Shown one piece after another: positions 1 through 10,409 of a stretch of DNA of 64,000 bases. The notes beneath the pieces are model-generated. The model did no database searches, was not told the origin of the DNA, and saw nothing but the letters and a program-made list of their open reading frames with translations. Made by a program: the position numbers and the translations under genes. The DNA is taken from NCBI GenBank assembly GCA_033398695.1, contig CM065805.1:165951787-166015786 (forward strand). The letters are read 5' to 3'. Positions within the stretch are counted from its first letter, which is position 1; each line of letters starts with the position of its first letter. The DNA is from Orobanche coerulescens (lineage: Eukaryota > Streptophyta > Magnoliopsida > Lamiales > Orobanchaceae).

Positions 1-25
1 AAGGAAATGACTCTCTCTCGGTAAT

Positions 26-1520
26 TCAAGACACTCCATAACGGTTGAGCCAATCATCTCCGAGAATTAAATCGTCACCGCAGATGTCAACTACGATAAG
101 ATTCGATGGCCAATCTCTCCCTTCTATAGATACTGGGAAATCCCTAGCTTCTAGTGTTCCCACAATTTTCTCTCCGCTCGGTAAGCCCACAACATAAGGT
201 TCACAATTATACAAGCACGAGATGTTCAAACGTTTAACACAGTTCAAAGATATAAAAGAATGCGTAGCTCCCGAATCGAACAAGACACTAACTGGTTGCA
301 AAAGGATCTCGAATCGCACTGATGCAACAAAGCAGTGTTCTCGTCGCGATCTCCTCATTTCGACAAAGCGGAGGAACGGACCCAAAGATGGATGTCTCTC
401 TCTTCCGGCGTTATCTGCTGAAATCCACTCTGCGTGTCCGGTTCACTTATCTCCTTAGAACCGGTGCCGGGTGTGGGTACCAAAAGATCTAGCAAATGCT
501 CCACAAGGCCGCACGGTGCCCTTCTTTCCCACAATCGTAACAAGTCGCGTAAGATGCGGCAATCACGTCGAACATGCCCGGCTCGACCACAATTGTAGCA
601 TTTCTTTGATGCGTCCGAAAGCTTGATGTTGCCCTAACTTCTTTCCGCCTCTAGAAGGATGTGGAGGTTTCCTAGCCGGATAAAGGAAGACTGCCCTTGC
701 GGCCCCCACCACTCTTGTTCTCTCGCAGCCGTCACGGCCACCTTCTCGCTTTGCCTCTACCGATTTCTCCATCGCCGCCTCTTTCATGTCGTAGGCGCTT
801 TGTCTTGATATCGCCGCAACGTAGTACACTCGAATCCGACATGTATCTTGAATCTCCGCTTCATCCGCATATCAAAATGAAAAATCTTTTCGCCTCCGTT
901 CACCAAGTGTCGCACACAAGTCACCGATGATTAAAAGTTTTGATTACATCTCATCACGTATGCCTCCGAACTCTGTGGTGAGAAAACTCTCGGATCTTCG
1001 CCTCTAATCGGACGAGGACAATCATGCTTCCATCATTTGTTTGAATTCCGTCCAATCCGCATTATGATTCTCGGGTCGAATAGCCTCCCACCAATCAAAG
1101 GCCTCCCGGTCGGAAAATACCGGGCAATAGGAACCTTCCGGTCCCTGGGACGCTTAAGACCCGCGAATATCTTTTCCAACTCCTTGAGCCGGTGATCCCA
1201 AGTAAGTGTCTCACAGATCCGTCAAATTTTGGCGGGTGCAATTTAACCACTTCCGCAAGCCATCTGTCTCCTGTTATCCTCGTGGTGCTTTGTCCCATCG
1301 TTGTGCGCATGCGATCAACGACTGGGCGAATCGATTTATTTGCGCCACCACCTTGAAGCACTCGCATGTTAGGGTTTGCGTCATCATTCGCCGATCCTTG
1401 CCGCCTCCGAATGGGAATCGGTTCGACTAGCCGATATTTCTGGGTAGTTGCGGAATCCTCATGTCTCATGTTACCACGTCCGCGTCCACGACCGCGTCCG
1501 CGTCCACGACCTCCTCTCAA
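26..1520 (-). pseudogene. Degenerate gag-protease of element A
   Basis: Coding relic in several frames. From the gag end: an Arg/Gly-rich N-terminus (RGRGRGRGRG, about 1465-1520), a broken gag body, a CCHC zinc knuckle (CYNCGRAGHVRRDC, about 557-600) with a second degenerate CxxC just after it, and an aspartic protease segment (26-385) with the active-site motif [10 protein letters not shown] and the downstream LGDDWL motif. The order is that of a chromovirus gag-pol, and the same motifs occur in element G. Frameshifts and stops separate the pieces, so no functional polyprotein is expected. Confidence 0.85.
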
Positions 1521-2236
1521 AGATACCGTAAACGTAATTTCTCAATATACGTAACAAAATTTTTTTGAAATAAAGTCCGTCAATACTCACAAAACAAGAA
1601 TTAAGTAATACGGTAGTATAAGAGATTAAGAGACTTACAACCACGGTCCACGTGACGACTTGGCTGAACAGGTGATGTTACAACGACCCGTAAATCAAAT
1701 AACGTAAATGCACTCCAATTAAAACCCGATTGCCAAGATATCCATAAATCTTAGCTCCGATACCATATTCTCGTAACACCCCGAGATATTCGAATAATTA
1801 CTACCGTAAACCCTTTAAATAAGGATTTACAAGGCTAATTAAAAAGAAAAGTAAATACAAGACATCAATACAGCGAAAATTCAATTTTATGAAAACGTAG
1901 ATATGGTTCAAGGGGTTATTAATACAAGCATATCTAATTAATATCAAAAGACACGCTTACTCGAGTACATAAACCTAACCAAGACCTGCAATCTCCAATA
2001 ACAATAAAAATCATGAACCCCTTCGCCGCCACGCTGCATCGCGGGTCGCTTTCCCTGCTCCTGGCTACCCGAACATCAAAACAAATGTCCACCCCGAAGG
2101 GGTTAGCAAAACGATGCTAGTACAAGTATCATATTTAAACAATTCGAATATGCATCAACAATACACAACAAGATACATCACACGGACTTCCGCTAGGATC
2201 CGACAATGCGAATCTACAAGATTCCATTACACACTG

Positions 2237-2392
2237 GGTATTCCAATGATCCAAAGCCCTCGGATAGATCCCAAGATGATCCCGCTTGACCAACACGAGG
2301 TGGAAATAACTCGTCCAATGATCCGGCGCCTCGGCTAGATCCCAAGATGATCCCGTCGGACCAACACGAGGTGGACATCCGATCCAGCCTCA
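2237..2392 (-). repeat. Tandem repeat in LTR A
   Basis: Two units of about 80 bp containing GATCCCAAGATGATCCC followed by ACCAACACGAGGTGGA. Related units occur in LTR C (7362-7520) and LTR E (31475-31650). Confidence 0.75.
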
Positions 2393-2759
2393 AGATAGAT
2401 CGTACACGTATACAAACACAACTCATGCATACACATATGCCAAATCATTACGTTCATCAACATGAACATATAAACGAATATCATGACAAATCAACGAAGT
2501 AAATATCATGTTCAACAACATGCATAATCATACGCATACTCCAAAAATACCGATATTAACATATCACGATACTTGCCTCGAAGATGGCAAGAACGGTATA
2601 CTTCAATGCTCTCGACGCACTCGAAGGCCGCCCCCTCCGATCAACGTAACAAGCTCGAACCTTAACAAAAGGAACGATATACAAATCATCTCGAGTCGAA
2701 CAATGGCCTAACATTTCGGCCTACGGCCGAAAAGCTCAAACTAAACAATCTGCCTGGAT

Positions 2760-2945
2760 TGCTTAGCGCGCTACGTACTCTACGTAACGCGGCGCTTAAG
2801 CTGATCGTTAGCGACGCTATCGTATAAGACTAGCGTCGCTAGACACGAAGCGATCGACTCGGCTGTCTCATAACGTACGCTACGTACGTTTTGTGCGAAA
2901 ACCGAACCTCGATAGCGCACGTTAACTCACACATGTTAGCGTGCG
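2760..2945 (-). repeat. Second palindrome cluster in LTR A
   Basis: Copies of TAGCGCGCTA/TACGTACGTA-like and TTAGCGTGCGCTAA palindromes, lying downstream of the TATA box in transcription direction, between it and the GGCAAG hairpin. A matching cluster is at 6955-6998 in LTR C. Confidence 0.6.
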
Positions 2946-3613
2946 CTAATCTTGCATGGCAGAATACTGCAAACCGAAAACTGGGTTGAATGATGAAGAA
3001 CTTATGAATCCTATGGTGATGTTACAAGTTATCCTCGGGCATATCATGATAATAAGGTTTCTGGAAGATTTATGATTATGAAATACCAATATACGGATAG
3101 TTATCTCGATATCACAATTCCTCTACGATCTTCCAGAAATAATCTAAGTTCCATCGTCTAACGTTCCAAAACACATGATTCCAACGTACACAACGTATCC
3201 ACTGGGTAATATCCGATTACTTGATCATAAATCGATTTAAACATGCTTAGGTGTCCTTATAATAAGATGGTTCAAAGGTTCATTCGACATCTAGTACCGA
3301 TACGTCAAAAGTATCCTTCTAACATGTGATGAACGACATACTTGCTATCCAAACATGATTCAAATCTTCCTTATGAACATACTAATCATTGGTGAAGAAT
3401 CACCTACCTCGAAGTAGTGAAGAACACGGATGAAAAGAAGCAATCCAACACCGAAGTCTTGAACACCAATCTCCAATGATGTATGATCTTCAATCTCGAA
3501 CTAGGAGGTTGAGGAGGTTGATACGGAGTGTTTAGGACGAAAGTAGTTATGTTCTATGTGTCAAAGTTCGGGTTGTGGGAGGAGAAGGAATCAAATCACG
3601 AATAGGATGTCAG

Positions 3614-3924
3614 TCTATTTATAATAAATGGCTATTAGCGCGCTAGACTGTTCGTAGCGTGCGCTAACGGCTCACGCCTAAATCAGACTCGGCACTTAGC
3701 GTGCGCTATGCATCGACCAGAGCGTGCGCTAAGGCGTTGACTCGGCTTTTCCCGAAAGCCGTCCAGGTACATCCGACACGATCCGACAGGGGTCCCCCGG
3801 CCAGATCTCACCTACCGCACGTCTCAATCAATCTGACCACGCATAGCGTGCGCTAATCACACTCGGTAGCGTGCGTTATGAAACCACGTTAGCGTACGCT
3901 ACCCTCAGCCTGTAGCGTGCGCTA
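3614..3924 (-). promoter_or_regulatory. LTR A promoter: TATA box plus eight TAGCGTGCGCTA-type palindromes
   Basis: TATAAATAG on the minus strand at 3614-3622. Immediately upstream lie eight copies or near-copies of TAGCGTGCGCTA (about 3636, 3655, 3697, 3721, 3844, 3867, 3889, 3912), separated by unrelated spacers of roughly 8 to 110 bp. The nearest copy is about 14 bp from the TATA box. A promoter role is inferred from position only. Confidence 0.6.
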
Positions 3925-4849
3925 CATGCACAGAATTTCAACCTTTATCACAAATACGAAATTATATGCTCGACAACATCGGATAATGAAATACAGAGAA
4001 TAGTACTCATACAAAAGTACAATCATTACAATATTACAAGTTCCAATTACATAACAGAAATCTCGGGTATTACAAACCTAAGCTCCGATACCATTTATGT
4101 AACACCCCTAATCCGCTCAGGGATATTACACGCCGTAGAACCTTTCCTCAAGGATCTACCAGACTGGTAACAACAAACGAACAACTCGACAATGCCTTTA
4201 AGGCTAAAAAGACTCAGTAGACCGATTTGGCCTTTCAAATAAAAACATACAACTCTAACACATTACATGCCCACGCAGGGGTCGAATACAAACTACTCCC
4301 GTACAACGGGAAAAAATACTGCAGCGGAAATAAAATACAACTAAACCAATACGACATCAACGGGTCCTCGTGTGATTAGTATCGTTCATCTTTCATCATC
4401 CTTCATGCCGACCCTGTGCTCTGCTCCAAAACCTGAATGCAATACAGACATCCACCCCCAGATACTCGGGGGTTAGCAAAACTCCACTGTTTTGCTAGTG
4501 CAAATACAAAGTGCAAATACGAGCCATATAATTCAAATTCCAAGAATAACAATAACCAGGAATCCTCAAAGATTAAAATACAACGAAACGAATACTTCCC
4601 GAGGCAAGAGTTTGAGTAAAACTTTCCAAACCCGAAAGATCACAAATAACGAGAACGGTTTGCAAAATGGTTTAAAATACCCTCGGGAGTTTTAATAGAA
4701 AACAAATTAGGATTATCAAATCCTTCTCTTTCCAAAATCAACATGGGTCACAGCCCAAAGGTTTTGTTTTCGCAAATAGAAAACCGACAACAATTCACAG
4801 GGTCAGAGCCCAACATCACGTGTCCTCGACGGACATAAAAATCAACAAA

Positions 4850-5280
4850 ACATAATCGCGCACGCGCATCGCCTAGGACCGGGACGAAGCCACAAATCCC
4901 ACTCGAGGCCTCGAAGGACCCTCCCGAGATGGCTAGCTAAACAAATCATACATATAATCACGCACATGCATCGCCTAGGACCGGGACGAAGCCACAAATC
5001 CCACTCGAGGCCTCGAAGGACCCTCCCGAGCTGGCTAGCTAAACAAATCACACACATCTCACGGTTGGATCAATCGCTTGTTTCATCCTGGCCACATGAT
5101 CGCATGCCATGTGCCACCGTATATTATCTTTGGCGCTCACGGTTGGATCAATCACTTGTTGCATCCTGGCCACATGATCGCATGCCATGTGCCACCGTAG
5201 TTTTTATTAGGCTCTCACGGTTGGACCAATCGCTTGTTGCATCCTGGCCACATGATCGCATGCCATGTGCCACCGTAGGC
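4850..5280 (-). repeat. Two tandem-repeat blocks in LTR B
   Basis: 4850-5060 has two units of about 110 bp with CTAGGACCGGGACGAAGCC. 5060-5280 has three units of about 70-80 bp with CACATGATCGCATGCCATG. The first block matches the units of LTR H at 58370-58535; the second has no counterpart there. Both lie between the GGCAAGTA hairpin (5625-5638) and the double hairpin (4456-4497). Confidence 0.8.
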
Positions 5281-6216
5281 CCCGCCCACATCCATACATT
5301 CACACACAGCACAATACAATACATATATTCAAACAATTCACCCAGAGGCATCAAACACTTAGCAAAACACCACGTCAAACCACAACGCACCGAAACGAAA
5401 TAATATACGTCCACACGCAATACCAAGTGCAACATAAACACCAAACATATCCATAGAGTTCAAATAGTCATTCTCAAACCACACCATTCACAAAACACAC
5501 GCGTTTTGAAAGCAAGCCTTTAACAAGGCTAAACCGAATCTTTTGAAAGTTTAATTCAAACGACCAAACAACCACAATTAGACGATCACTAATTATCATA
5601 TCCATAAAACAAGAATTATATGGACAAGGTACTTGCCTCAAAATCGGCACGTAAGTATCCCGACGAACACGGCTCCACCGGAAAGCTTCGAAACGCCCGA
5701 TGCTTTCGAAAAGAAAAATGACAACGAATGGAAGGGTTCAACTTGGTTTCTTCGCAAGAAACTCGACCCTAACAACATATAATTAATAAATCAATGATCA
5801 TACGAGGAGGAATAATCGTAGAATGTCCGAAAACCCCTCTAAGACATTCCACCGGACACCTTCAAGGCGTCGATCAAGAACTCGACCAAAACAACGAATC
5901 GATACGATCCAACCATGGAATAACAAGGTAAATGATATAATACATCTAAATAATCATCAATCCATCATAATCTTAAGTTAAATCGGATTAAACGGATGAA
6001 AACAACCAAAACACCCAAATTCCCCAAAACTAGATTTCTAGGAAATCTGACCTGATTCGGTAGATCGGAGGATGTTATAGGATTGATGATTGATGATATG
6101 AACTCCAAGACTTCATGTATTTATTGTCCAACAACATCTCTACATGGTCAACACACCCCTAGACGTGGAAGAGAAGAAAAACGAGTGAGAAATGGCTGAA
6201 GAAAACGTCTGCTGGC

Positions 6217-6375
6217 CTTAAATAGGCTGACTGCCGGCCGCCTTACGTACGTAACCGGCCATGGCTTACGTACGTAACCGGCCATGGCCGAACTCGCTGC
6301 CTAGAAATGCCGGAAACGTTACGTACGTTACCGGCCAGGGCCTTACGTACATAACCGGCCTTACGTACGTAACCG
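6217..6375 (-). promoter_or_regulatory. LTR B promoter: TATA box and TTACGTACGTAA array
   Basis: TATA-like CTATTTAAGG (minus strand, 6217-6226) with about five copies of TTACGTACGTAA, each next to CCGGCC, at about 6231-6375. LTR H is the same family but has GTGCCGCGGCAC palindromes at this position. Function is inferred from position. Confidence 0.6.
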
Positions 6376-6942
6376 CCAAGCACTACCGACCGTAACTCGG
6401 CCAGTGCCGGCCTGGGCCCAGACTACCCGGCCATGACTCGGCTGGGGCCAACTCCGACGGCCCGAACGACCCCGAAACCCGAACCTGAATATGAATTGAA
6501 GATACGGTTACGAAGTACTCGCAAAGACGAATTCGAGCACTAAGAGAACACACGATTCCGACCACCCGAAGGCTCGAAATTCGACAACGGAAAGTAATTA
6601 CCCCAAACTTTGGGAAATTACGAAAATGGCCCAAAATGCCGGAAAATCACGATACGTGATCGAAACACCAAGCCAAAGCTCGAAACATGAATAATAATAT
6701 TAAATGAACTTACGAGAAACTCGAAACAACAGTTTCGGACGAGATTCGCAAGAATCGAACTCAAGTGCGGAAAAGTCGCCAAAAAGCACGGAACTCAACA
6801 AAACGACACCGAAACGAGCTCGGATGACAAAAAGTGCAGAATTAATCATTCTCGGAATGACGAAACGGTCATGAGCGAGTCGTCAAAATGGACTTTCTCC
6901 GAAAAAAAGAAATTACCGGAAATCAAAATTACGGGTATTACA

Positions 6943-8004
6943 GCTAACAGGCAAGCTTAGCGCACGCTACGTAGAGTACGTAGCGTACGCTAAGTGGTTC
7001 AGGCAGATCGCATATTTTGAGCTTTTGGCCGTAGACCGAATTGTTAGGCAAGCGTTCGACTTGAGATGATTTGTATATCATTTCTTTTGTTAAGGTTCGA
7101 GCTTGCTATGTTGATCGAATGAGGCGGCCTTCGAGTGTGTTGAGATCATTGAAGTGTTTCGTTCTTGCCATCTTCGAGGCAAGTATCGTAATATGTTAAT
7201 ATTGGTATTTTGAGCGTGCGTGTGGTTACTCATGTTGTTGAACATGAGATTTATTTCGTTGAATTGTCATGATATTCATTATCTAGTGTTGTATGTTCAT
7301 GTTGATGGACATGGCGATTTGGCATATATGTATGCATGAGTTGTGTTTGTGTTTGTTGTGCGATCTATGCTGAGGGCGCTGGATCGGATGTCCACCTCGT
7401 GTTGGTCCGACGGGATCATCTTGGGATCTAGGCTGAGGGCGCTGGATCATTGGACGGGTTATTTCCACCTCGTGTTGGTCCGACGGGATCATCTTGGGAT
7501 CTATGCTGAGGGCGCTGGATCATTGGAATATCCTTGCTGTGTTAATGGAATCTTGTGGATTCGCATTATCGGATTCCGGTAGCGGAAGTGTGGTGTATCT
7601 TGTTATGTATTGTTGATGCATATTTGATTCGTTTAAATGATACTTGTACTAGCATCATTTTGCTAATCCCTTCGGGGGTGGACATTTGTTTTGATGTTCA
7701 GGTAGCCGAGGAACAGGGAAACAGCCACAGTACCGATGTGACGACGAAGGGGTTCAGTGATGTTTGTTGTTGTTGGTGATTTGTCTTTCTTGGTTTGATT
7801 TTAGTACTCGAGTACGCGTGTCTTATTAATATCATTTCGATATGGTTGTATTAATTACTCGTTGAATCAGTTAGACGGTTTTGTAAACTTGATTTTTCGC
7901 AGTATTGATGTCTTATATTTACATTTCATTTAAATTAGCCTTGTAAATTCTTACTTAAAGGGTTTACGGCGCTGTAATTATTCCGAATATCTCGGGGTGT
8001 TACA
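6943..8004 (+). mobile_element. LTR C: 3' fragment of an A-family LTR
   Basis: Plus-strand partial LTR homologous to LTR A in opposite orientation, ending CGGGGTGTTACA at 8004. Its upstream part was displaced by insertion of LTR B at 6942/6943. It retains the CTTGCC/GGCAAG hairpin (7164-7184), tandem repeats (7362-7520), the CCCTTCGGGGG hairpin near 7670 and a TTTTGATGTTCAG acceptor-like site (7691-7702). It is inserted in the 5' LTR of D: the D sequence resumes at 8005 with bases that continue the intact D LTR at 13739. Confidence 0.8.
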
Positions 8005-8484
8005 TTGGGGGTGGTAGAAATTGCACTATCCGGATATTGGGGATAGGTGCTTATGCGTTATTGTATGTATATGTGATTGTGTTGTTAGCTGATACTTTTG
8101 GAACTGCAAAATTCGTACATATGAGCATATTGTTGTAATGTGTTATGACTGACCTGGGTATGGGCTGGTATTGTTATACTTGCCAGTTGCAGGAACTTCA
8201 GAAATACAGGCTTGGGAATGCGAAGGGACGGGGCATGCTTGAGAACGACGACTGGATAGAGTTAAATTTTCATTGGCAATTATTTCGGAAATAAAGAGCA
8301 TGTATTAAATTTTAAAATCGTGTGTACTTCAACTTTCCTGTTCGTATGATGAAAATTTATTATCAATTCTAATATTATTATTTTTACCAAAAGTTCTTGT
8401 GAGATAAAAACGAATAACCTAGCTTGGTGGGTCCCATGAGGGATCCACAGCGCTGTAGCTACCCAAGATTTTAGGGATGTTACA
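8005..8484 (+). repeat. 5' LTR remnant of element D
   Basis: Near-identical to 13739-14218. It ends TAGGGATGTTACA and is followed at once by GTAGA and the PBS. Its upstream part was separated by the C/B/A insertions and is not in the window. Confidence 0.85.
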
Positions 8485-8949
8485 GTAGATGGTATCGGAG
8501 CGAGGTTAATCGAACTACACACTTTTTTAAAAAAAATTATTTTTTTTTGAAGTCTAAAAGTGAGGCAACTACACATATTTTCAAGAATAATATCTTTGAA
8601 GAAATATCTTTTCGACTACACTGCAATCATTCCAAGCGCGTCAAGCATCCACCGACTTCGCATACCCTTTACAAGTAAGTGTTATGTTTTGAAGTACTTT
8701 TTCATGTTGTTTGAATTTATTTTGAGAACCTAAGTTGAAATAAAATTATATACTTTTAAGTATAACACACAACCAAGATACGCTTCAATAGAGTCCGAGA
8801 AGTCTCCTAACTCTGCCATCAAAAATAAAAATAAAAATAAATATAATACTTAAAGATATCACATGATATCACAACAATCAAAAAGCGATCAACTAGAATG
8901 GAACATAACCCAATAAAAAAATTAGTAAAACGACAAGGGATAATGTATT

Positions 8950-9588
8950 TTAGAGGTTCAGGTCAATATTCAGCTTCCGTTTCTTTCCCTTTGACCACTC
9001 AATTCGAGCTACTGCAGGATCAGGCTCATGAACATATGCTTTCAATATATCTAATAAGTCTTCAGCTTTTGAAGCTGACATCAGAATACCGCGTGCAGAC
9101 GGTGTAATAAAATGTTGTTCCACTGCATGGTCGAGAAAATTTAACAATCCATCATAGAATCCATTAATGTTCAACAATCCTATTGGTTTTTGATGGATGT
9201 TCAACTGGGACCAAGACACCATGTGAAAAATTTCCTCAAGTGTTCCAAACCCTCCCGGTAAAGCAATGAAAGCATCAGACTTGTCAAGCATGAGATTCAT
9301 CATTTCAGTTAGGTTGGACACCTGTACTTCATCTCCTATTGTTTTTCCAGCAGGTTCAGTAAGAGCACTAGGAATGATACCTTGAACTTGACCGCTTGCT
9401 TCATAAGCACCTTTTGCTACGTACCCCATCAACCCATAACTTCCTCCTCCATAAATCAACGTAATATTCCTTTCAGCTAATATTTTACCAAGATTATATG
9501 CTGTAGTGATGGTTTCACCACTTTTTCCGGGATTAGATCCACAGAAAACGCAGATACTTGAAAATTTAAGATCATAGGTTACTTCCAT
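8950..9588 (-). CDS. LONELY GUY-like protein (cytokinin riboside 5'-monophosphate phosphoribohydrolase family), intronless
   Basis: A 212-residue uninterrupted ORF. LOG enzymes release active cytokinin bases from nucleoside 5'-monophosphates in the cytosol or nucleus. Seen here: VFCGSNPG (about 14-21), GGGSYGLMG (47-55), IALPGGFGTLEE (108-119, the family's PGGxGTxxE motif) and SDAFIALPGG. The length is normal for plant LOGs. Two oddities. Plant LOG genes normally have several introns, and this one has none, suggesting a retrocopy. The usual HxRK just before the PGG motif reads TEMM (94-97), so a conserved Arg-Lys pair of the active site is absent. A TATA box (9658-9665) lies 69 bp upstream of the ATG, and a CT-rich leader follows. 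The gene sits inside element D in the opposite orientation. The fold assignment is secure; enzymatic activity is doubtful. Confidence 0.85.
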   Translation of the reverse strand: MEVTYDLKFSSICVFCGSNPGKSGETITTAYNLGKILAERNITLIYGGGSYGLMGYVAKGAYEASGQVQGIIPSALTEPAGKTIGDEVQVSNLTEMMNLMLDKSDAFIALPGGFGTLEEIFHMVSWSQLNIHQKPIGLLNINGFYDGLLNFLDHAVEQHFITPSARGILMSASKAEDLLDILKAYVHEPDPAVARIEWSKGKKRKLNIDLNL

Positions 9589-9657
9589 CTCTTTTTCTTT
9601 CTTTCTTTTGTGCTTGCTAGAAATATTTTTGGTGTAAAGTGACGAAAAAAATGATAA

Positions 9658-9665
9658 TATTTATA
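9658..9665 (-). promoter_or_regulatory. TATA box of the LOG-like gene
   Basis: TATAAATA on the minus strand, 69 bp before the ATG, followed by a CTTTCTTTCTTTTT-type pyrimidine-rich stretch on the complementary strand near 9590-9608. This is typical spacing for a plant promoter with a short 5' UTR. It suggests the copy has, or brought, its own promoter. Confidence 0.5.
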
Positions 9666-10405
9666 GCAGTATAATTGAGGGTGAAATATTATTTAAATTA
9701 ACTTATTAGGGGGAATTATGAAAACAATAATAGTAATTTTAACTTATTCGGCGAAAAAGTAAACGCGTTAATTGGGCTTCACGTATTCGCTAGAATATTG
9801 AATGCATTTATTGCATGTCACTATTTTTTTATTTAAAAAGAGAAACTTTAATGGAAATGACAAAATTAAAAGGTAAACGCTCATGTGAATGTACAGTAGT
9901 CGTGATTGTGACACAGCTTCCTCTGATTTTATGTTCAGAAATGACTTCAATGGATTCAATGAGTCGGGATGAGCTTCCATCTAATTTTCTTATAAATTGG
10001 CAAACAGTGTCCTTTACCATCAGATTCTCGAGATGTTGTTCATATTCAAATATAAATCTCTTTCAAACAAAGAATTTCATATTGCACATACCCACTAGAT
10101 TGCGTTTCAAGAGTCATTAGAATACTATCAAATGATTCCTTATTCAGGCCATCCTTAATGAACTTGATTTTGTTTTCTCTGATTGTGCAAGGAATTCCTA
10201 AAGATCGACATTTCGAATAGCAATCTCAACGAGCGCATTTATAACAAATTCCCATTTTCTTCACTCGTCGTTTTTTTTTTCAAATATGAACTTTTCCAAG
10301 CCCTGATAAGAATTTAGTGGGCACTTCTGTGAATTCACCTCCTATTCTTACCTTGACTTCAATTATGAATCGAACATCATAAGGTATGCCTTTATGTATT
10401 ATCAA
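9666..10405. other. Foreign segment beside the LOG-like gene, unassigned
   Basis: AT-rich DNA between the LOG-like promoter and the resumption of gypsy RNase H sequence at about 10410. Short ORFs are present (63 aa on minus 9829-10020, 101 aa on plus 9815-10120) but none shows a recognisable domain. It probably arrived together with the LOG-like gene. Confidence 0.4.
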
Positions 10406-10409
10406 TCTC

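Larger units (their letters stand above)
1..4074 (-). mobile_element. Element A: Ty3/gypsy (chromovirus-like) retrotransposon, cut by window edge
   Basis: Minus-strand LTR retrotransposon of which the 5' LTR (1771-4074), primer-binding site, gag and protease relics are visible; the rest lies left of the window. The PBS reads TGGTATCGGAGCTAAG on the minus strand at about 1750-1768, close to the usual plant initiator-Met tRNA complement TGGTATCAGAGC. The LTR begins (minus strand) TGTAATACCCG at 4074. It abuts 23 bp holding the PBS of element B (4075-4097), so A inserted just after B's primer-binding site. Several frame breaks make it a dead copy. Confidence 0.85.
1771..4074 (-). repeat. LTR of element A (2.3 kb)
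   Basis: Long terminal repeat with ends TGTAATACCCG at 4074 and CGGGGTGTTACGA at 1771 (the terminal TG/CA is slightly damaged on the left). In transcription order it holds a palindrome array (3924-3636), a TATA box (3622-3614), a second palindrome cluster (2945-2760), a CTTGCC/GGCAAG hairpin (2591-2571), about 80-bp tandem repeats built on GATCCCAAGATGATCCCG (2392-2237) and a short GC hairpin CCCCTTCGGGG near 2090-2100. The same family forms fragment C at 6943-8004. Confidence 0.85.
4075..6942 (-). mobile_element. Element B: LTR and PBS of a gypsy element
   Basis: LTR 4098-6942 (2845 bp; minus strand starts TGTAATACCCG, ends AGGGGTGTTACA) followed by the PBS TGGTATCGGAGCTTAGG (4078-4094). 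Internal sequence is cut off by the insertion of A. The first 300 nt of the LTR closely match LTR H (56822 onward), including a segment on asking-strand CGACTCGCTCATGACC, so B and H are one family. No coding sequence of B is visible. Confidence 0.8.

Noticed and set aside
1206..1430. 74-aa ORF on plus strand opposite gag of element A
   Set aside because: Antisense shadow of the gag relic, with no domain of its own.
4966..5403. 145-aa ORF with repeated LDQSLVASWPHDRMPCATV
   Set aside because: Translation of tandem LTR repeats in LTR B. The similar ORFs at 58319-58934 in LTR H have the same origin.
9829..10020. 63-aa ORF on minus strand next to the LOG-like gene
   Set aside because: No recognisable domain. 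It may be part of the captured host DNA but evidence is lacking.
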